Below are positions 8,945 through 17,845 of a stretch of 35,692 bases of DNA, piece after piece. Numbering within the stretch: position 1 is the first letter of the stretch; the number at the start of each line of letters is the position of its first letter. The stretch is from the NCBI GenBank assembly GCA_012523135.1, contig JAAYJD010000142.1, positions 91,294 through 126,985 on the forward strand. Reading direction: 5' to 3'. The position numbers and the translations under genes were made by a program. Below the pieces are notes generated by a model. That model was not told the DNA's origin. It worked only from the letters and a program-made list of their open reading frames with translations, and searched no databases. This DNA is from Clostridiaceae bacterium (lineage in GTDB: Bacteria; Bacillota; Clostridia; Saccharofermentanales; UBA5734).

Positions 8945-9730
8945 ATGACACGCATCATGGCTATCTTCAAACGCGAATTCCAAGCCTATTTCCGGTCTCC
9001 GATCGGATTCGTGGTCTTCGCCATTTTCATGGCCGTCAGCGGATTGTATTTCGCATCCGGCATTCTCGGCTCCTATGTTGACATGGTCGGTGAGATCAGC
9101 TTTGTCCAGTCGTTCCTGTTCATCATCATCCCGCTGCTGACCATGCGCACATTTTCGGAAGACCGGCGCAACGGCACCGAGGTGTTGCTGTTCACCTCGC
9201 CGGCCAGCACGCTGGAAATCGTGCTGGGCAAATACCTGGCCGCCCTGGCCTTGTTTGTTGTCATGACAGCCGGGACGTTCACGCATCTGGTCATCGCCTA
9301 TTTCTACGGCGGGCTGCTCGATGTCAGTGTGCTCGGTGCCTACATCGGCTTCATCTTCCTTGGCGTGGCATATGTTTCGATCGGCTGCTTCGCCTCCGCC
9401 CTGACCGAGAACCAGATCATCGCCGCCGTCATCTCGTTTGTGATCATGCTGATGCTGATGCTGCTGGATTTTGTCTCCAGCATGCTCGGTTCAGTCGCGT
9501 CGACCCTGATCGACAAGATCAATGTCTTCAACCTGTCCGATACCAAGATCAGCGAGATCGGCACGGCCGTGACCGACGCGATCCAGTGGCTGAACCCGAT
9601 GACCCGCCTGAACAACTATGTTTCGGGAATCTTCGAGATCGCCCCGATCCTGTTCTTTGTCAGCCTGGCTGCGGCGTTCGTCTACCTGACCAACCGCATC
9701 CTGGAAAAACGGCGCTGGAGCCAGAGGTGA
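8945..9730 (+). CDS. ABC-2 type permease, GldF-like
   Basis: A 261-residue integral membrane protein with about six hydrophobic segments. It begins MTRIMAIFKREFQAYFRSPIGFVVFAIF, the hallmark opening of GldF/NosY-type ABC-2 permeases. The segment TMRTFSEDRRNGTEVLLFTSPAS after the second helix is a conserved coupling region of that family. It partners the upstream ATPase. The ATG at 8945 is preceded by GAGGGGG. The longer frame starting at 8807 lies within the ATPase gene and was rejected. The stop is followed immediately by the GldG-like gene, indicating one operon and probably one complex. Confidence 0.9.
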   Translation: MTRIMAIFKREFQAYFRSPIGFVVFAIFMAVSGLYFASGILGSYVDMVGEISFVQSFLFIIIPLLTMRTFSEDRRNGTEVLLFTSPASTLEIVLGKYLAALALFVVMTAGTFTHLVIAYFYGGLLDVSVLGAYIGFIFLGVAYVSIGCFASALTENQIIAAVISFVIMLMLMLLDFVSSMLGSVASTLIDKINVFNLSDTKISEIGTAVTDAIQWLNPMTRLNNYVSGIFEIAPILFFVSLAAAFVYLTNRILEKRRWSQR

Positions 9731-9736
9731 GTGAAG

Positions 9737-11245
9737 ATGAGTATGTTCAAGAAACAAGATAAAGCCCCCGCGTCAGCCGCGGCCAAATCCCGGCGCGTCG
9801 ACAAGCGCAACCGCAGCCTGAAGACGCTGTCCATCACGTCGACGATCCTGTTCATTGTCCTGCTTTTAGTTTTCAATGTCGTCTTCGACAGCCTGCTGGG
9901 CGACAAGCTCAAGTGGGACTGGACGCCTGGCGGCCAGTATTCGATCGGTGATGTCAGCAAGGAAATTCTGGGCGACCTGACCCGCAAGGTGGAGATCATC
10001 GGCCTGTTCGACGCCAATGCCGACCAGAAGTACCTACGCGTCCAGCCGATGCTCGACGAGTACGCCGCCAGCTCCAACGGCAACCTGACCGTGCGCTACA
10101 TTGACCCGGACCGCAGCCCGGGTGTGCTCAAGGAAATCGACCCGCAGGACCTGCTCAAGCCTGAAGCCGGCGAGTTTGTCGTGTTCAGCCCGGAAACCGG
10201 CAAGGGCAAGAACGTGACCTATTACGACATCTTCGACATCGGCTACGATGAGAGCTACAACTCGTACCTCAAGGGCATCAAGGCCGAACAGAGCTTCACC
10301 GGCGCGATCAAGTACGTGACCGCCGAGGTGACCCCAGTCGTCTATTTCACGACCGGCCACGACGAAATCAAGTACAGCGAGGCTTACAGCTCGCTGGTCA
10401 TGATCCTGTCCAACAACAACTACGACGTCAAGGAACTCGACCTGTTCAGCCTCGAAACAATGCCGGAAGACTGCGCCGTCCTGGTCATGGCCTCGCCCAA
10501 GAAAGATGTCACGACGGCCGAGCGCCGCCTGATCGGCAACTACCTGCAGCAGGGCGGCAGCCTGATGTTCATCGCGGACTACAACAACACCTCGTTCCCG
10601 GAGCTGAACCAGCTGCTGCTCGATTACAACATGGAGATCAGTGACACGCGTTTGCGCGAAGGCGACCCGGCGCACCGCTTCCAGGACGACGCCTACATCA
10701 TGCGGGCGATCGCCCCGGCCAGCAAAGTGACGACAGAGGCAATCGATGGCTGGACGCTGGTCGACAACGCCCGTGGCATGCACATCCTGACCAACACCAA
10801 AGAATGGATCGAAGTCCAGTCGGTCCTGACAACCTCTGAAGAAGGATACGCCGAAACCGCCGGCGATCCCGAGCAATCCTCGGCAGCCGGAAAGCAGAAC
10901 ATCGCACTGCTGTCCGAGAACAGGGGCTTTATCGACGGGACCAACGTCACACAGGCGGCCAAGGTCATGCTGATCGGTTCGAGCACTTTGTTCAATGACA
11001 CGATCCTGCAGACATTCGGCAACCAGCTTTACAACGCCGGCCTGTTCTATTATTCGGTCCAGTGGCTGGCCAACATGAGCGAAGGCGACACCTTGTACAT
11101 CCAGTCCAAGCAGCCGGTTTCCTATGCCGTTTCCAAGGGATCCAGTTCGACGAATGTCTTAACCGCTGTCGTGGCCATGGTGATTCTGCCGGCCATCCTG
11201 CTGATCGCCGCCCTGGTCATCTACAGGAAACGCAAGCATCTCTAA
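9737..11245 (+). CDS. GldG-like ABC transport auxiliary protein
   Basis: About 502 residues. A basic cytoplasmic tail precedes a membrane helix (TLSITSTILFIVLLLVFNVV), then a large extracytoplasmic domain, and a C-terminal helix (ILPAILLIAALVIY) with the tail RKRKHL. The outer domain begins with YSIGDVSKEILGDLTRKVEIIGLFD and later contains VVYFTTGHDEIKYSEAYSSLVMILSNNNYDVKELDL. Both match the GldG or ABC_transp_aux family, thought to be an extracytoplasmic partner of GldF-type permeases. The ATG at 9737 sits six bases after GAGGTGA; a GTG at 9731 is an alternative two codons upstream. In Bacteroidetes GldG takes part in gliding; in clostridia its role is not known. Confidence 0.85.
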   Translation: MSMFKKQDKAPASAAAKSRRVDKRNRSLKTLSITSTILFIVLLLVFNVVFDSLLGDKLKWDWTPGGQYSIGDVSKEILGDLTRKVEIIGLFDANADQKYLRVQPMLDEYAASSNGNLTVRYIDPDRSPGVLKEIDPQDLLKPEAGEFVVFSPETGKGKNVTYYDIFDIGYDESYNSYLKGIKAEQSFTGAIKYVTAEVTPVVYFTTGHDEIKYSEAYSSLVMILSNNNYDVKELDLFSLETMPEDCAVLVMASPKKDVTTAERRLIGNYLQQGGSLMFIADYNNTSFPELNQLLLDYNMEISDTRLREGDPAHRFQDDAYIMRAIAPASKVTTEAIDGWTLVDNARGMHILTNTKEWIEVQSVLTTSEEGYAETAGDPEQSSAAGKQNIALLSENRGFIDGTNVTQAAKVMLIGSSTLFNDTILQTFGNQLYNAGLFYYSVQWLANMSEGDTLYIQSKQPVSYAVSKGSSSTNVLTAVVAMVILPAILLIAALVIYRKRKHL

Positions 11246-11270
11246 GCCTGATAAGGAGGGACGGAAACAC

Positions 11271-12812
11271 GTGCTCAAGCAATATCGCTCCCTGATCGTT
11301 TTCGGTGCCATTATCGTCGTCCTCCTGCTGGTCTGGATCGGCTCCGCCGTGATCCCGGGCCTGGGGAAGAGCGAAGAAACCACCACCACGACCACCGCCG
11401 CGGCCATCGAACCGCTGTTCAAAACGGACATGACCGCCATCCAGCACCTGGAGGTTGTCAATACATCCGGCAGCTTTAAGCTGATCCCGGAGGAAGTCAA
11501 GGACAAGGATGACAAAATCGTCCAGATCTGGTCGGTCGACGGCAAGGAAGACTATCCGTTTTCCTCGTCAACACTGGAAAGCCTGGCCAAGGTGGCCGGC
11601 AATGTCTATGCCAGCAAGGAAATCGCCACAGGTGTGACCGACCTGGCTGCCTACGGCCTCGACAAGCCGAGTGCGACGCTGCGTGTCCATCTCAAGGACG
11701 GTGCCGTGCATGAGATCAAGTTCGGCAATGAGATCCCGTCCGGCTACTATGACTACGCGATGCTCGACAACTCCGGCCGCGTCTGTACGGTGGCCAGCAG
11801 CACCGGCGGCCGTGTCCGGGTGACGCTGATGGACCTGCTGGACAAAGCCCAGGTTGTCGGGTTGGACCCCAACACCCTCACCAGCCTTATATTCGAGCGG
11901 CCCAAGGACGATTTAAAGCTGGTCAGCTCGGTCAAACTGATCGGCGAGGCCGGCAGCGGCAGCGAATACCTCGATTTTGCGATCCAGGAACCTGTCCGGC
12001 GCACCGGCAGTTCCGAAGGGCTGACCAAGCTGGTCAGCGAGTCCACGGCCCTCAGCGTGGTCGCGTTTGTCGAACTGGATCCTGCTGACCTGGCCCAATA
12101 CGGCCTGGACAAGCCCCAGTACGCCTTTACGCTGACGACAGAGGACAAGACCGTCAACATTAAAATTGGCAGCAAGGCGGACAGCGCCAATTACTACGCC
12201 ATGTCGGATCAGCTGCCGGCCGTGTTCACGGTCGCGGCCAGCACCTTCACATCTGTCGACATGAAGGTCACCGAAATGATGGACCGCTTCGTCTGCCTGG
12301 AGAGCATCTGGGAAGTCAGCAAAATCGAAGCTGACATTCTGGGCACGACGTTTGTCACCGAGATCGAGATGACCAAAGACCAGCGTGCTGACGACGAAGG
12401 CGTCGTCTACACGATCGACGGTGAAAATGCCCGCATCTTCAGCGAGAAGGACAAGAGCCTGTACAGCCTTTTCTACCAGCGCCTGATCGGCATCCTGATC
12501 GAGGGTCTGGACACAGCGGCCCAGCCGGTCAACACCCGGGACGTACGCCTGGTCTTCCATATCAAGGCCGATGACGTGAACAATGTCCCTGCGTATACGA
12601 AAATTGTTGAATTTGCCCGGCGTGACGACTATACTTATTATGTGTTCACCGACGGCGTCTATGGCGGCTACTATGTCGATGGGGAGAAAGCCTTCACGTC
12701 GAACCGCAAGGACAACGAAGGTGTCCTGGTCGCCTACAAGATGATCCGCTATGCCATGGACCACGCGGTGGACGGGATTTTCAACACGCAGGAAGGTTAT
12801 CAGTTGGACTGA
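11271..12812 (+). CDS. DUF4340 domain protein, membrane-anchored
   Basis: A 513-residue protein with one N-terminal membrane helix (RSLIVFGAIIVVLLLVWIG), a short TTTTTT-type Thr linker, and a large outer part with two DUF4340-type repeats. Each repeat has the pattern AAYGLDKPSATLRVHLKDG...IKFGNE (about 124-150) or AQYGLDKPQYAFTLTTEDKTVNIKIGSK (about 277-304). DUF4340 genes frequently sit next to or are fused with GldG-type genes, so it is probably an accessory of this transporter. Its function is otherwise unknown. The start is GTG, with AAGGAGG 11 bases upstream. The stop overlaps the next ATG (TGATG). Confidence 0.85.
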   Translation: MLKQYRSLIVFGAIIVVLLLVWIGSAVIPGLGKSEETTTTTTAAAIEPLFKTDMTAIQHLEVVNTSGSFKLIPEEVKDKDDKIVQIWSVDGKEDYPFSSSTLESLAKVAGNVYASKEIATGVTDLAAYGLDKPSATLRVHLKDGAVHEIKFGNEIPSGYYDYAMLDNSGRVCTVASSTGGRVRVTLMDLLDKAQVVGLDPNTLTSLIFERPKDDLKLVSSVKLIGEAGSGSEYLDFAIQEPVRRTGSSEGLTKLVSESTALSVVAFVELDPADLAQYGLDKPQYAFTLTTEDKTVNIKIGSKADSANYYAMSDQLPAVFTVAASTFTSVDMKVTEMMDRFVCLESIWEVSKIEADILGTTFVTEIEMTKDQRADDEGVVYTIDGENARIFSEKDKSLYSLFYQRLIGILIEGLDTAAQPVNTRDVRLVFHIKADDVNNVPAYTKIVEFARRDDYTYYVFTDGVYGGYYVDGEKAFTSNRKDNEGVLVAYKMIRYAMDHAVDGIFNTQEGYQLD

Positions 12813-13954
12813 TGTTACAGCGCCACAACCAACCGGACAAGCAGCGAAACAGAGCCAGCCTGATCGTGATGATCGTGCTGGCTTTCCTGCTTATGGCCGG
12901 CACCGCCGTGCTGGTCAGCCAGCTTCCCGAAGATGAAGCCTGGCGTCTGAACACGACCGCAGAACCGACCGGCAGCCCGCTGGCCGGTTTTGCCTGTGAC
13001 GCCGCCGAGGCACAGAACCTCTATCCGTTCGGCGACAGCCTGGTCCGGCTGTCCACCGGCCGCATCACCAGCCTCGACATCCTCGGCAACGAACGCTTTG
13101 TCGTCGATGTCGATTTCGCTTCGCCTTACGCGGTCGTGCAGGGCCGTTGGCTGCTGGCCGCGGACCGGGACGGCCCCGGTTACGTGATGCTGACCTCTGA
13201 CGGGCTGGCCTTCCAAGGCGAGCTGAACGGTCCGGTCAGCGGCGCGGCTGTCGGGCCGGACGGTGTCACGGCCCTGATCCAGAACCAGCAAAATGGCAAC
13301 GGCATCGTCTCCGTTCTCGAGGCGGGCACCGGCAGGCACCTTTTCGACTGCCATTTTCCGGAGTCCGGTTATGTCCTTTCGGTAACTTTTTCCGACCGTG
13401 CCAGCTTCGATGTCAGCCTGGTCAACACGGACGGATCCGCCGTGCAGCCGATCATCAAGCGCTACAATATCCAGGGCAGCCAGACCGGGCAGCTGATCCC
13501 CGATCTGGCCGCATTGTACCCGCTGCTGAGCCATACGCGCCAGGGTGACCCGGTTTTAGCTGGCGCAAACCAGCTGGCCGCGCTGTCCTACACGAGTGAC
13601 GGACCGCTCTGGACACGGGCGTTTCAGCGGATCCAGGCACTGGTGTCGCACGAAGACCGCCTTTATGTTCTGGCGGCAGAGTCGCTCAACAGTAGCCTCG
13701 GCCTTTACCTGTTCGACGCCGCCGGCGCCGAAAAACGGCTGTACGACATCGGTGAATCCGCGATCGGGCCTGTGCTGTCCGGCCGTCTGGCCGGAGTCGC
13801 CAGCGGGACGCGCCTGCTGATCCTGGACAGCCAGAGCGGGGAACTGCTGCAGGAGGAAAACCTGTCGGCAGATATTGTACGTTTTGCATTTAACGGGCAA
13901 ACCAGCGTGACCGTGGTCACAAACAGCGGTGTCAGCAGCCTGCCCGTCCGCTAA
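12812..13954 (+). CDS. DUF5711-like membrane-anchored beta-propeller protein
   Basis: A 380-residue protein with a basic N-terminus, one membrane helix (SLIVMIVLAFLLMAGTAVLV), and an outer domain made of repeated short beta-strands. Examples are SLVRLSTGRITSLDILGNERFVVDVDF, GRWLLAADRDG, YVMLTSDG and RLLILDSQSGELLQEE. This is the look of a seven- or eight-bladed propeller as in the clostridial DUF5711 family. No catalytic motif is visible. It is translationally coupled to the DUF4340 gene and is the last gene of the Gld-like cassette, so it may act with the outer domains of that complex. The family assignment is from memory of its general layout and is less certain than the topology. Confidence 0.55.
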   Translation: MLQRHNQPDKQRNRASLIVMIVLAFLLMAGTAVLVSQLPEDEAWRLNTTAEPTGSPLAGFACDAAEAQNLYPFGDSLVRLSTGRITSLDILGNERFVVDVDFASPYAVVQGRWLLAADRDGPGYVMLTSDGLAFQGELNGPVSGAAVGPDGVTALIQNQQNGNGIVSVLEAGTGRHLFDCHFPESGYVLSVTFSDRASFDVSLVNTDGSAVQPIIKRYNIQGSQTGQLIPDLAALYPLLSHTRQGDPVLAGANQLAALSYTSDGPLWTRAFQRIQALVSHEDRLYVLAAESLNSSLGLYLFDAAGAEKRLYDIGESAIGPVLSGRLAGVASGTRLLILDSQSGELLQEENLSADIVRFAFNGQTSVTVVTNSGVSSLPVR

Positions 13955-14001
13955 CCGACCACGGACGCGGCCAGCCACTGCCAGGAACAAAGGAGAAGCT
14001 T

Positions 14002-15819
14002 GTGGAAAAACAACCGAAGAGCCGGACGGACATCGAGGCCGCGTACCGCTGGCGCCTGGAAGACATATTTGCCAGCGACGCGGCATGGGAAGAAGCCCTC
14101 AGGCAAATCCAGCCGCTGCTGGACCAGGTCGCCGGCCACAAAGGCCGCCTGGCCGAATCGGCTGGCCGCCTGCTGGCCGCCATGCGGGATGCCAGCCGGC
14201 TGGATATGGACCTGATGGAGCTGTTCGCCTATGCCCGGATGCGGCGCGACGAGGACAACGGCAACAGCCTGTACCAGGACATGACGGACCGCGTCACCGG
14301 ACTGTATTACCAGTCGGCTGCGACCACCGCCTTCCTGTCGCCGGAAATCGCCGCGATCCCCGAAGAGACGCTGCGCGCTTTCCTGGATGCGGAAGCTGGC
14401 CTGGAGCCCTACCGGCACCAGCTTGTGAATCTCCTGCGCACCAAACCGCACATCCTGCCTGAAGAGCAGGAAGCGCTGCTGTCCCGATTCGGGCCGGTGG
14501 CCGAGGGCATCGGGCACACCTACACCATGCTGGACAATGTCGACATCAAGCTGGGCTCGATCGCGGACGGGCAAGGCGGCACGATCGAGCTGACGCCGGC
14601 GGTTTTCGGCCGCCTGCGCGAGCACCGCGACCGCACGGTGCGCGCCGACGCGTTCGCCCGGGTGCATCAGGCATTTGCCGATGTCGGCCGGACGCTCGCG
14701 ACCCTCTATGCGACCCGCATCAAGGCCGATCTGCTTTTTGCGCTGGCCCGACGGCATGAAAATAGCCTGAGCACGGCGCTTTTCGAGGACAACCTGCCGG
14801 TCAGCCTGTACAGCGGCCTGATCGACGCCGTCCACAACGGCCAGGAAACATTGAACCGCTATTTGGCCCTGCGCAAGCGCCGGCTGGGTTACCAGGATCT
14901 GCACATCTATGACACCTACCTGCCGCTGCTGGACGTACCGGCCAAGAACTATACCTTTGAAGAGGCCTGCGCGATCATCCGGCGCGGCCTGGCCCCGCTC
15001 GGCCCGGACTATCTGGAGGCCCTGGAGCACCATCTGACCGGGCGCTGGATCGATGTCTGTGAAACCCCGGGCAAGACGAACGGCGCCTATTCCTGGGGCA
15101 CGTACAAGACGCATCCGTACATCCTGCTCAATTTCAGCGGCTCCTTGTCCGACCTGTTCACCCTGGCGCACGAGCTGGGCCACAGCCTGCACACCTGGTT
15201 CAGCAACAAGCGGCCATACCCGCAGTCGCACTACCCGATATTCCTGGCGGAAATTGCTTCCACGGTCAACGAGATCCTGATGATGCGCACCCTGCTCAAG
15301 GCTTGCGACACCCGCACGGCCGAGGGGCGGCACGAGAAAGCGTACCTGCTGAACCATTTCCTGGAGGAATTCCGCCTGACCGTTTTCCGCCAGACCATGT
15401 TCGCCGAATTCGAGTGGCAGGCGCACCGGCGTGCCGAGCAGGGCGAAGCGCTGACCGCTGAGATCCTCTGTGGCCTGTATCTGGATTTGCTGCGCCAGTA
15501 CTTCGGCCCGGACCTGGTCATTGACGATTTCATGAAATGGGAATGGACCCGCATCCCGCATTTCTACAACGCCTACTATGTCTTCCAGTACGCAACCGGG
15601 TTTTCAGCCGCGGTGGCCCTGACCCGGCAGATCCTGGCCGAAGGGGAACCGGCGGTTACGCGCTACCTGGCCTTTTTGGGCTCCGGCAGTTCGGACTATC
15701 CGCTGCGTCTGCTCCAGTCTGCCGGAGTCGACCTGTCCGGTCCCGGCCCGGTCCGCGACGCCATGCTGGAATTTGCCGATCGCCTGGATGAGCTATCGGG
15801 GCTGCTCGAGGAGGCCTGA
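14002..15819 (+). CDS. pepF: Oligoendopeptidase F, M3 family metallopeptidase
   Basis: The 605-residue cytoplasmic zinc peptidase cleaves short peptides. The zinc motif is complete: HELGH at 390-394 with the third ligand Glu417 in FLAEIASTVNE. Other family markers are GKTNGAYSWGTYKTHPYILLNFSGSLSDLFTLAHELGHSLHTW before and across the zinc site, and IPHFYNAYYVFQYATGFSAA near the C-terminus, which carries the substrate-binding His and Tyr. Length is normal for PepF (about 600). The GTG at 14002 sits six bases after AAAGGAG; no better ATG exists nearby. It leads a close-packed group with the CYTH and FAD genes, with three bases to the next start. Confidence 0.94.
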   Translation: MEKQPKSRTDIEAAYRWRLEDIFASDAAWEEALRQIQPLLDQVAGHKGRLAESAGRLLAAMRDASRLDMDLMELFAYARMRRDEDNGNSLYQDMTDRVTGLYYQSAATTAFLSPEIAAIPEETLRAFLDAEAGLEPYRHQLVNLLRTKPHILPEEQEALLSRFGPVAEGIGHTYTMLDNVDIKLGSIADGQGGTIELTPAVFGRLREHRDRTVRADAFARVHQAFADVGRTLATLYATRIKADLLFALARRHENSLSTALFEDNLPVSLYSGLIDAVHNGQETLNRYLALRKRRLGYQDLHIYDTYLPLLDVPAKNYTFEEACAIIRRGLAPLGPDYLEALEHHLTGRWIDVCETPGKTNGAYSWGTYKTHPYILLNFSGSLSDLFTLAHELGHSLHTWFSNKRPYPQSHYPIFLAEIASTVNEILMMRTLLKACDTRTAEGRHEKAYLLNHFLEEFRLTVFRQTMFAEFEWQAHRRAEQGEALTAEILCGLYLDLLRQYFGPDLVIDDFMKWEWTRIPHFYNAYYVFQYATGFSAAVALTRQILAEGEPAVTRYLAFLGSGSSDYPLRLLQSAGVDLSGPGPVRDAMLEFADRLDELSGLLEEA

Positions 15820-15822
15820 GCG

Positions 15823-16512
15823 ATGGAAACTGAGATCAAACTCAACGCCAGTGAACTTCAGGATGTCAACGCGATTGTCGACGATCCCTGGCTGAGCATC
15901 CTGCTGATGCCCGATTCTGCCCAGCAGATCGCGATGGACAGCCGCTACTTCGACACCCCGGACGGCTTGCTGGCGGCGAGCGGCCATGCCCTGCGCCTGC
16001 GTACGGAGAATGAATGCCGGATCATGACCGTCAAGTCCGGCGGTCCTTCGGGCGACGGTCTGCACCAGCGCCTGGAATGGTCGGTTGAACTCGAGGACGA
16101 TGACGACAGCCTGGCGCACCCGGAACGCGGTCTGGAGATTGACGCCTTCATGAAACGCGCGGTCAGCGAGGGCGATCCGGACGAGCTGCTGTACGACATC
16201 CTGCACCTGGTCGCCGGTCAGCCGCTGGTCGAAGTCTGCCAGATTGTCTTTACCCGCCGGGCGTTTGACATCGGTTTCGGCGACACCCTGATGGAGCTGG
16301 CCCTGGACGAAGGCGAACTGCGCGGCGGCGGAAATCGCGCGCCGCTATGCGAAGTCGAGCTCGAACTCAGGGAAGGAGACGCCCGCGACTTGGTCGCCCT
16401 GGGCGAAGAGCTGGCCACGCGTTTTGGCCTTATCCCGGAAAACAGGAGCAAGCTGGCCCGCTGCCTGCAGCTGGCCGGCCGCTCCGCTGGTCCAGATGAG
16501 CCAGACCGCTGA
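15823..16512 (+). CDS. CYTH domain protein (inorganic triphosphatase-like)
   Basis: The 229-residue protein starts directly with the CYTH metal-binding signature E2-x-E4-x-K6 (METEIKL). It continues with strands rich in alternating charged residues: YFDTPDGLL, LRLRTEN, MTVKSGG, and LCEVELELREGD followed by the helix DLVALGEELATRFGL. CYTH enzymes of the YgiF/ThTPase type hydrolyse tripolyphosphate or thiamine triphosphate using divalent cations within a beta-tunnel. The substrate is not visible from sequence. It lies three bases after pepF and overlaps the following flavoprotein gene by 17 bases. YgiF proteins usually carry an extra CHAD domain; there is none here. Confidence 0.83.
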   Translation: METEIKLNASELQDVNAIVDDPWLSILLMPDSAQQIAMDSRYFDTPDGLLAASGHALRLRTENECRIMTVKSGGPSGDGLHQRLEWSVELEDDDDSLAHPERGLEIDAFMKRAVSEGDPDELLYDILHLVAGQPLVEVCQIVFTRRAFDIGFGDTLMELALDEGELRGGGNRAPLCEVELELREGDARDLVALGEELATRFGLIPENRSKLARCLQLAGRSAGPDEPDR

Positions 16513-17845
16513 GCAGGTTCCAACCTGTGCGGTCGCCATCGTCGGCGGCGGCGCGGCTGGTCTGGCCTGCGCGATCGCAGCCGGCCGGATCTGGGCGGAA
16601 CAGCAGGCTCTGGCCCCGGCGCTGCTTGGCAAGCCGGCCGAAGAACGGCCTGCCGGGCAGCTGCCTGTCGTGCTGCTGGAGAAGCAGGATCGCTTGGGGC
16701 GCAAGCTGCTGGCCACAGGCAACGGACGATGCAATCTCAGCCACCAGCCTTTGGACCGGGCTGCATACCACGGCACGGACCCCGCCTTTGCCGACGCGGC
16801 GCTGAATCGCTTCGGCGCCAATGAGACGCTGGACTGGTTCCGGCAACTGGGTTTGCTGTGCCGCACCGATCCGGATGGACGGGTTTTTCCCTACAGTTAC
16901 CAGGCATCTGCCGTATTGGACCTGCTCAGGCTGGAGCTGGACCGTCTGCCAGTCGCCGTGCTGACCCGCTGGCGGGCCGCTGCCATCCAGCCGGATGGGA
17001 AATCCGGACTAACCGTCATTTCCGAAGCTGACGACCGCCTGTCAGCAGGACAGGTCGTCCTTGCAACCGGCGGACTGGCCGCTCCGGCCTTTGGCTGCCA
17101 GGGCGACGGCTACACCCTGCTGGGCGCCTTAGGACATCGCCTGATCGAACCGAAGCCGGCGATCGTCCAGCTGACGACCCCCCGTGAGGCGGTGCGCGCC
17201 TGGACGGGCATCAAGGTCGAGGGCAGGGCGACGCTTCGCCGCGGCAGCGCCATCCTGCGCCAGGAAGACGGCGAAATCCTGTTCACGGAATACGGTGTGT
17301 CCGGCCCGCCGATTCTACAGCTCGCCGGCTTGGTAAACCAGCACAGCGCCAGATCCGGCCGGCCTTTGCAGCTGGAAATCGATTTTTTGCCGCTGCTGGC
17401 GGAGGCGGCTGTCACCGGATTTCTCGCGGCCCGCCTGGCCCGGAACGGGCAATTGCCGCTGAAGTCGCTTCTGACCGGACTGGTTCACAAGCGGATCGGC
17501 CAGTCGCTGGCCCGGCAAGTCAGCGGGCTGTCTCTGGACGCGCCGTGCGCCAGCCTTGACATGCTGCAGCTGCAGCAACTGGCCTGGCAGCTCAAGCGCT
17601 GGCCGGTACCGGTGACAGGGACACGCGACTGGACCCAGGCCCAGGTGACGGCCGGCGGCCTGCAGACGGCCGATTTCGATCCCGACACCCTGGCCTCCCG
17701 TCGGGTGCCTGGACTGTATGCCGCCGGCGAAGTGCTGGATATCGACGGCGATTGCGGCGGTTACAACCTGCAATGGGCCTGGTCGTCCGGCCGTCAGGCC
17801 GGCGAGGCCGCTGCCCGGGCCAGCCTGGGCCAGTGGCCGACATGA
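16496..17845 (+). CDS. BaiN/HI0933-family FAD-dependent oxidoreductase
   Basis: A 449-residue flavoprotein with the FAD-binding motif VAIVGGGAAGLACAIAAG (13-30). The family-specific LGRKLLATGNGRCNLSH follows, and the C-terminal motif GLYAAGEVLDIDGDCGGYNLQWAWSSGRQAGEAAA closes the FAD site. BaiN was reported in bile-acid reducing clostridia, but most family members have no assigned substrate, so no reaction is claimed. About 20 extra residues sit between the first helix and the second strand of the Rossmann fold. The ATG at 16496 overlaps the CYTH gene by 17 bases and has no clear ribosome binding site, implying coupling. The frame extends upstream to 16424 but only within the CYTH gene. Confidence 0.85.
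   Translation: MSQTAEQVPTCAVAIVGGGAAGLACAIAAGRIWAEQQALAPALLGKPAEERPAGQLPVVLLEKQDRLGRKLLATGNGRCNLSHQPLDRAAYHGTDPAFADAALNRFGANETLDWFRQLGLLCRTDPDGRVFPYSYQASAVLDLLRLELDRLPVAVLTRWRAAAIQPDGKSGLTVISEADDRLSAGQVVLATGGLAAPAFGCQGDGYTLLGALGHRLIEPKPAIVQLTTPREAVRAWTGIKVEGRATLRRGSAILRQEDGEILFTEYGVSGPPILQLAGLVNQHSARSGRPLQLEIDFLPLLAEAAVTGFLAARLARNGQLPLKSLLTGLVHKRIGQSLARQVSGLSLDAPCASLDMLQLQQLAWQLKRWPVPVTGTRDWTQAQVTAGGLQTADFDPDTLASRRVPGLYAAGEVLDIDGDCGGYNLQWAWSSGRQAGEAAARASLGQWPT

Noticed and set aside
13951-15561. Long minus-strand open frame (536 codons) opposite pepF
   Set aside because: The plus strand encodes a complete M3 peptidase with HELGH zinc motif. The reverse frame shows no family pattern and has no ribosome binding site.
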